Source of the DNA: Pseudomonadota bacterium
GTDB lineage: Bacteria > Pseudomonadota > Gammaproteobacteria > Acidithiobacillales > Acidithiobacillaceae
Length of the DNA stretch: 5,176 nt
NCBI GenBank assembly: GCA_021827445.1
Contig: JAKAVW010000235.1
Location: forward strand, 1 to 5,176
Reading direction: 5' to 3'
Shown here: in pieces, positions 4,726 to 5,176 of the stretch
Layout: every line of letters starts with the position of its first letter
Position numbering within the stretch: the stretch's first letter is position 1
Position numbers and translations under genes: made by a program
Notes under the pieces: model-generated
Told to the model about the DNA's origin: nothing
The model's database searches: none
The model's input: the letters and a program-made list of their open reading frames with translations, nothing else

Positions 4726-5094
4726 ATGCTGATATTGACGGAAAAAGCCATTGATGTCGTAAAGAATCTGCTTGCCGAGAATCCTGAAGCGAGCGGATTA
4801 CGGGTTGCGGTGACCGGAGGCGGTTGTTCCGGTTATCAATATGGAATGGGATTGGAGGCCGAAGCCGGCGCCGAGGACACCGTGGTGGCGATAGAGGGCG
4901 TGCCGGTTTACGTGGACAACGCCAGCGCCACGCTGCTTAGCGGGGTCGTCATTGACTATGTGGACGAACTCAGCGGCAGTGGCTTCCGTTTCGAAAACCC
5001 CAATGCTACGGGAACCTGCGGTTGCGGGTCGTCATTCACCACGGGAGACGAAGCCTCCGCTTCCTCAGCCTCCTCCTGCGGACATCGGAGCTGA
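4726..5094 (+). CDS. iscA: IscA-type Fe-S assembly protein of the nif cluster
   Basis: This is an A-type Fe-S carrier/scaffold protein (HesB/IscA family), the IscA-nif type found directly before nifU in many diazotrophs, helping to provide Fe-S clusters for nitrogenase maturation. The 122-residue product has the family core VTGGGCSGYQYGM with Cys34, a FENPNATGTCGCGSSF motif with Cys98 and Cys100, and the usual VYVDNASATLLSG stretch between. Three ligand cysteines are all present. A Ser/Ala-rich tail (about 108-122) holds a fourth cysteine, Cys118, near the end, beyond the usual C-terminus of about 107 residues. The start is ATG 4726, with AAGGAG 6 nt upstream; an open frame back to a TTG at 4681 overlaps the -12 promoter element and is rejected. 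It is first in the sigma-54 operon and 4 nt before nifU. Confidence 0.93.
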   Translation: MLILTEKAIDVVKNLLAENPEASGLRVAVTGGGCSGYQYGMGLEAEAGAEDTVVAIEGVPVYVDNASATLLSGVVIDYVDELSGSGFRFENPNATGTCGCGSSFTTGDEASASSASSCGHRS

Positions 5095-5098
5095 CGCC

Positions 5099-5176
5099 AT
5101 GTGGGATTATACCGATAAAGTCAAAGATTACTTCTTCAACCCCAAGAATACCGGGGTCCTCGAAGAGGCCAATGCG
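5099..5176 (+). CDS. nifU: NifU, N-terminal fragment (Fe-S scaffold)
   Basis: Only the first 26 codons of nifU are in the window; the gene runs off the right edge. NifU is the Fe-S scaffold that, with the cysteine desulfurase NifS, builds clusters for nitrogenase components. The start MWDYTDKVKDYFFNPKN-TGVLEEANA matches the highly conserved N-terminus of NifU (MWDYSEKVKEHFYNPKN...). GGAG at 5087-5090, inside the end of iscA, lies 8 nt upstream of the ATG, and only 4 nt separate the two genes. The cluster-binding cysteines lie beyond the window. That nifS follows is likely from general gene order but is not seen here. Confidence 0.93.
   Translation, partial: MWDYTDKVKDYFFNPKNTGVLEEANA

Noticed and set aside
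1..5176. Mobile element, CRISPR array, tRNA or toxin-antitoxin system
   Set aside because: No transposase, regular repeats, tRNA-like sequence or paired small genes are visible; the window is filled by nif genes.

Overview
The window is the middle of a molybdenum-nitrogenase (nif) gene cluster from a free-living type of diazotrophic proteobacterium. All genes read on the + strand, tightly packed, at moderate GC. The evidence is the unbroken set of nitrogenase cofactor genes in the usual proteobacterial order (nifE, nifN, nifX, DUF269, DUF683, fdxB, nifQ), followed by an nif-type iscA and nifU behind a NifA/sigma-54 promoter. Gene order, composition and protein character would fit Acidithiobacillus (for example A. 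ferrooxidans) or a related lineage. That is a guess from memory; the window has no taxonomic marker.

Region 1 (1 to about 4468) is the downstream part of a long operon. It starts with the last 69 codons of nifE, whose stop overlaps the nifN start (ATGA). nifN overlaps nifX by 29 nt, and nifX overlaps a NifX-associated DUF269 gene by 8 nt. A 57-nt gap holding a strong hairpin precedes a small DUF683 (Rop-like) gene, then fdxB (nif-specific 2[4Fe-4S] ferredoxin), nifQ, and a 197-residue protein that I do not recognise. A clear intrinsic terminator (4492-4524) closes the unit.

Region 2 (4525-4725) is a compact regulatory region with the full nitrogen-fixation control layout: a perfect NifA upstream activator sequence (TGT-N10-ACA), a perfect IHF consensus on the minus strand, and a -24/-12 sigma-54 promoter. 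Region 3 (4726 to the end) is the operon it drives: iscA-nif, then the first 26 codons of nifU.

Together the genes make and mature the nitrogenase cofactor. NifEN is the scaffold on which NifB-co becomes the FeMo-co precursor, NifX carries cofactor intermediates, NifQ supplies molybdenum, and FdxB is a likely low-potential electron carrier. NifU with the IscA-type protein supplies Fe-S clusters. DUF269 and DUF683 are conserved nif accessory proteins of unsettled function. I see no mobile element, CRISPR array, tRNA or rRNA. This is mostly a classical system. The parts that deserve attention are the unrecognised gene at 3875-4468, the two possible nifX starts, and the regulatory region before iscA.
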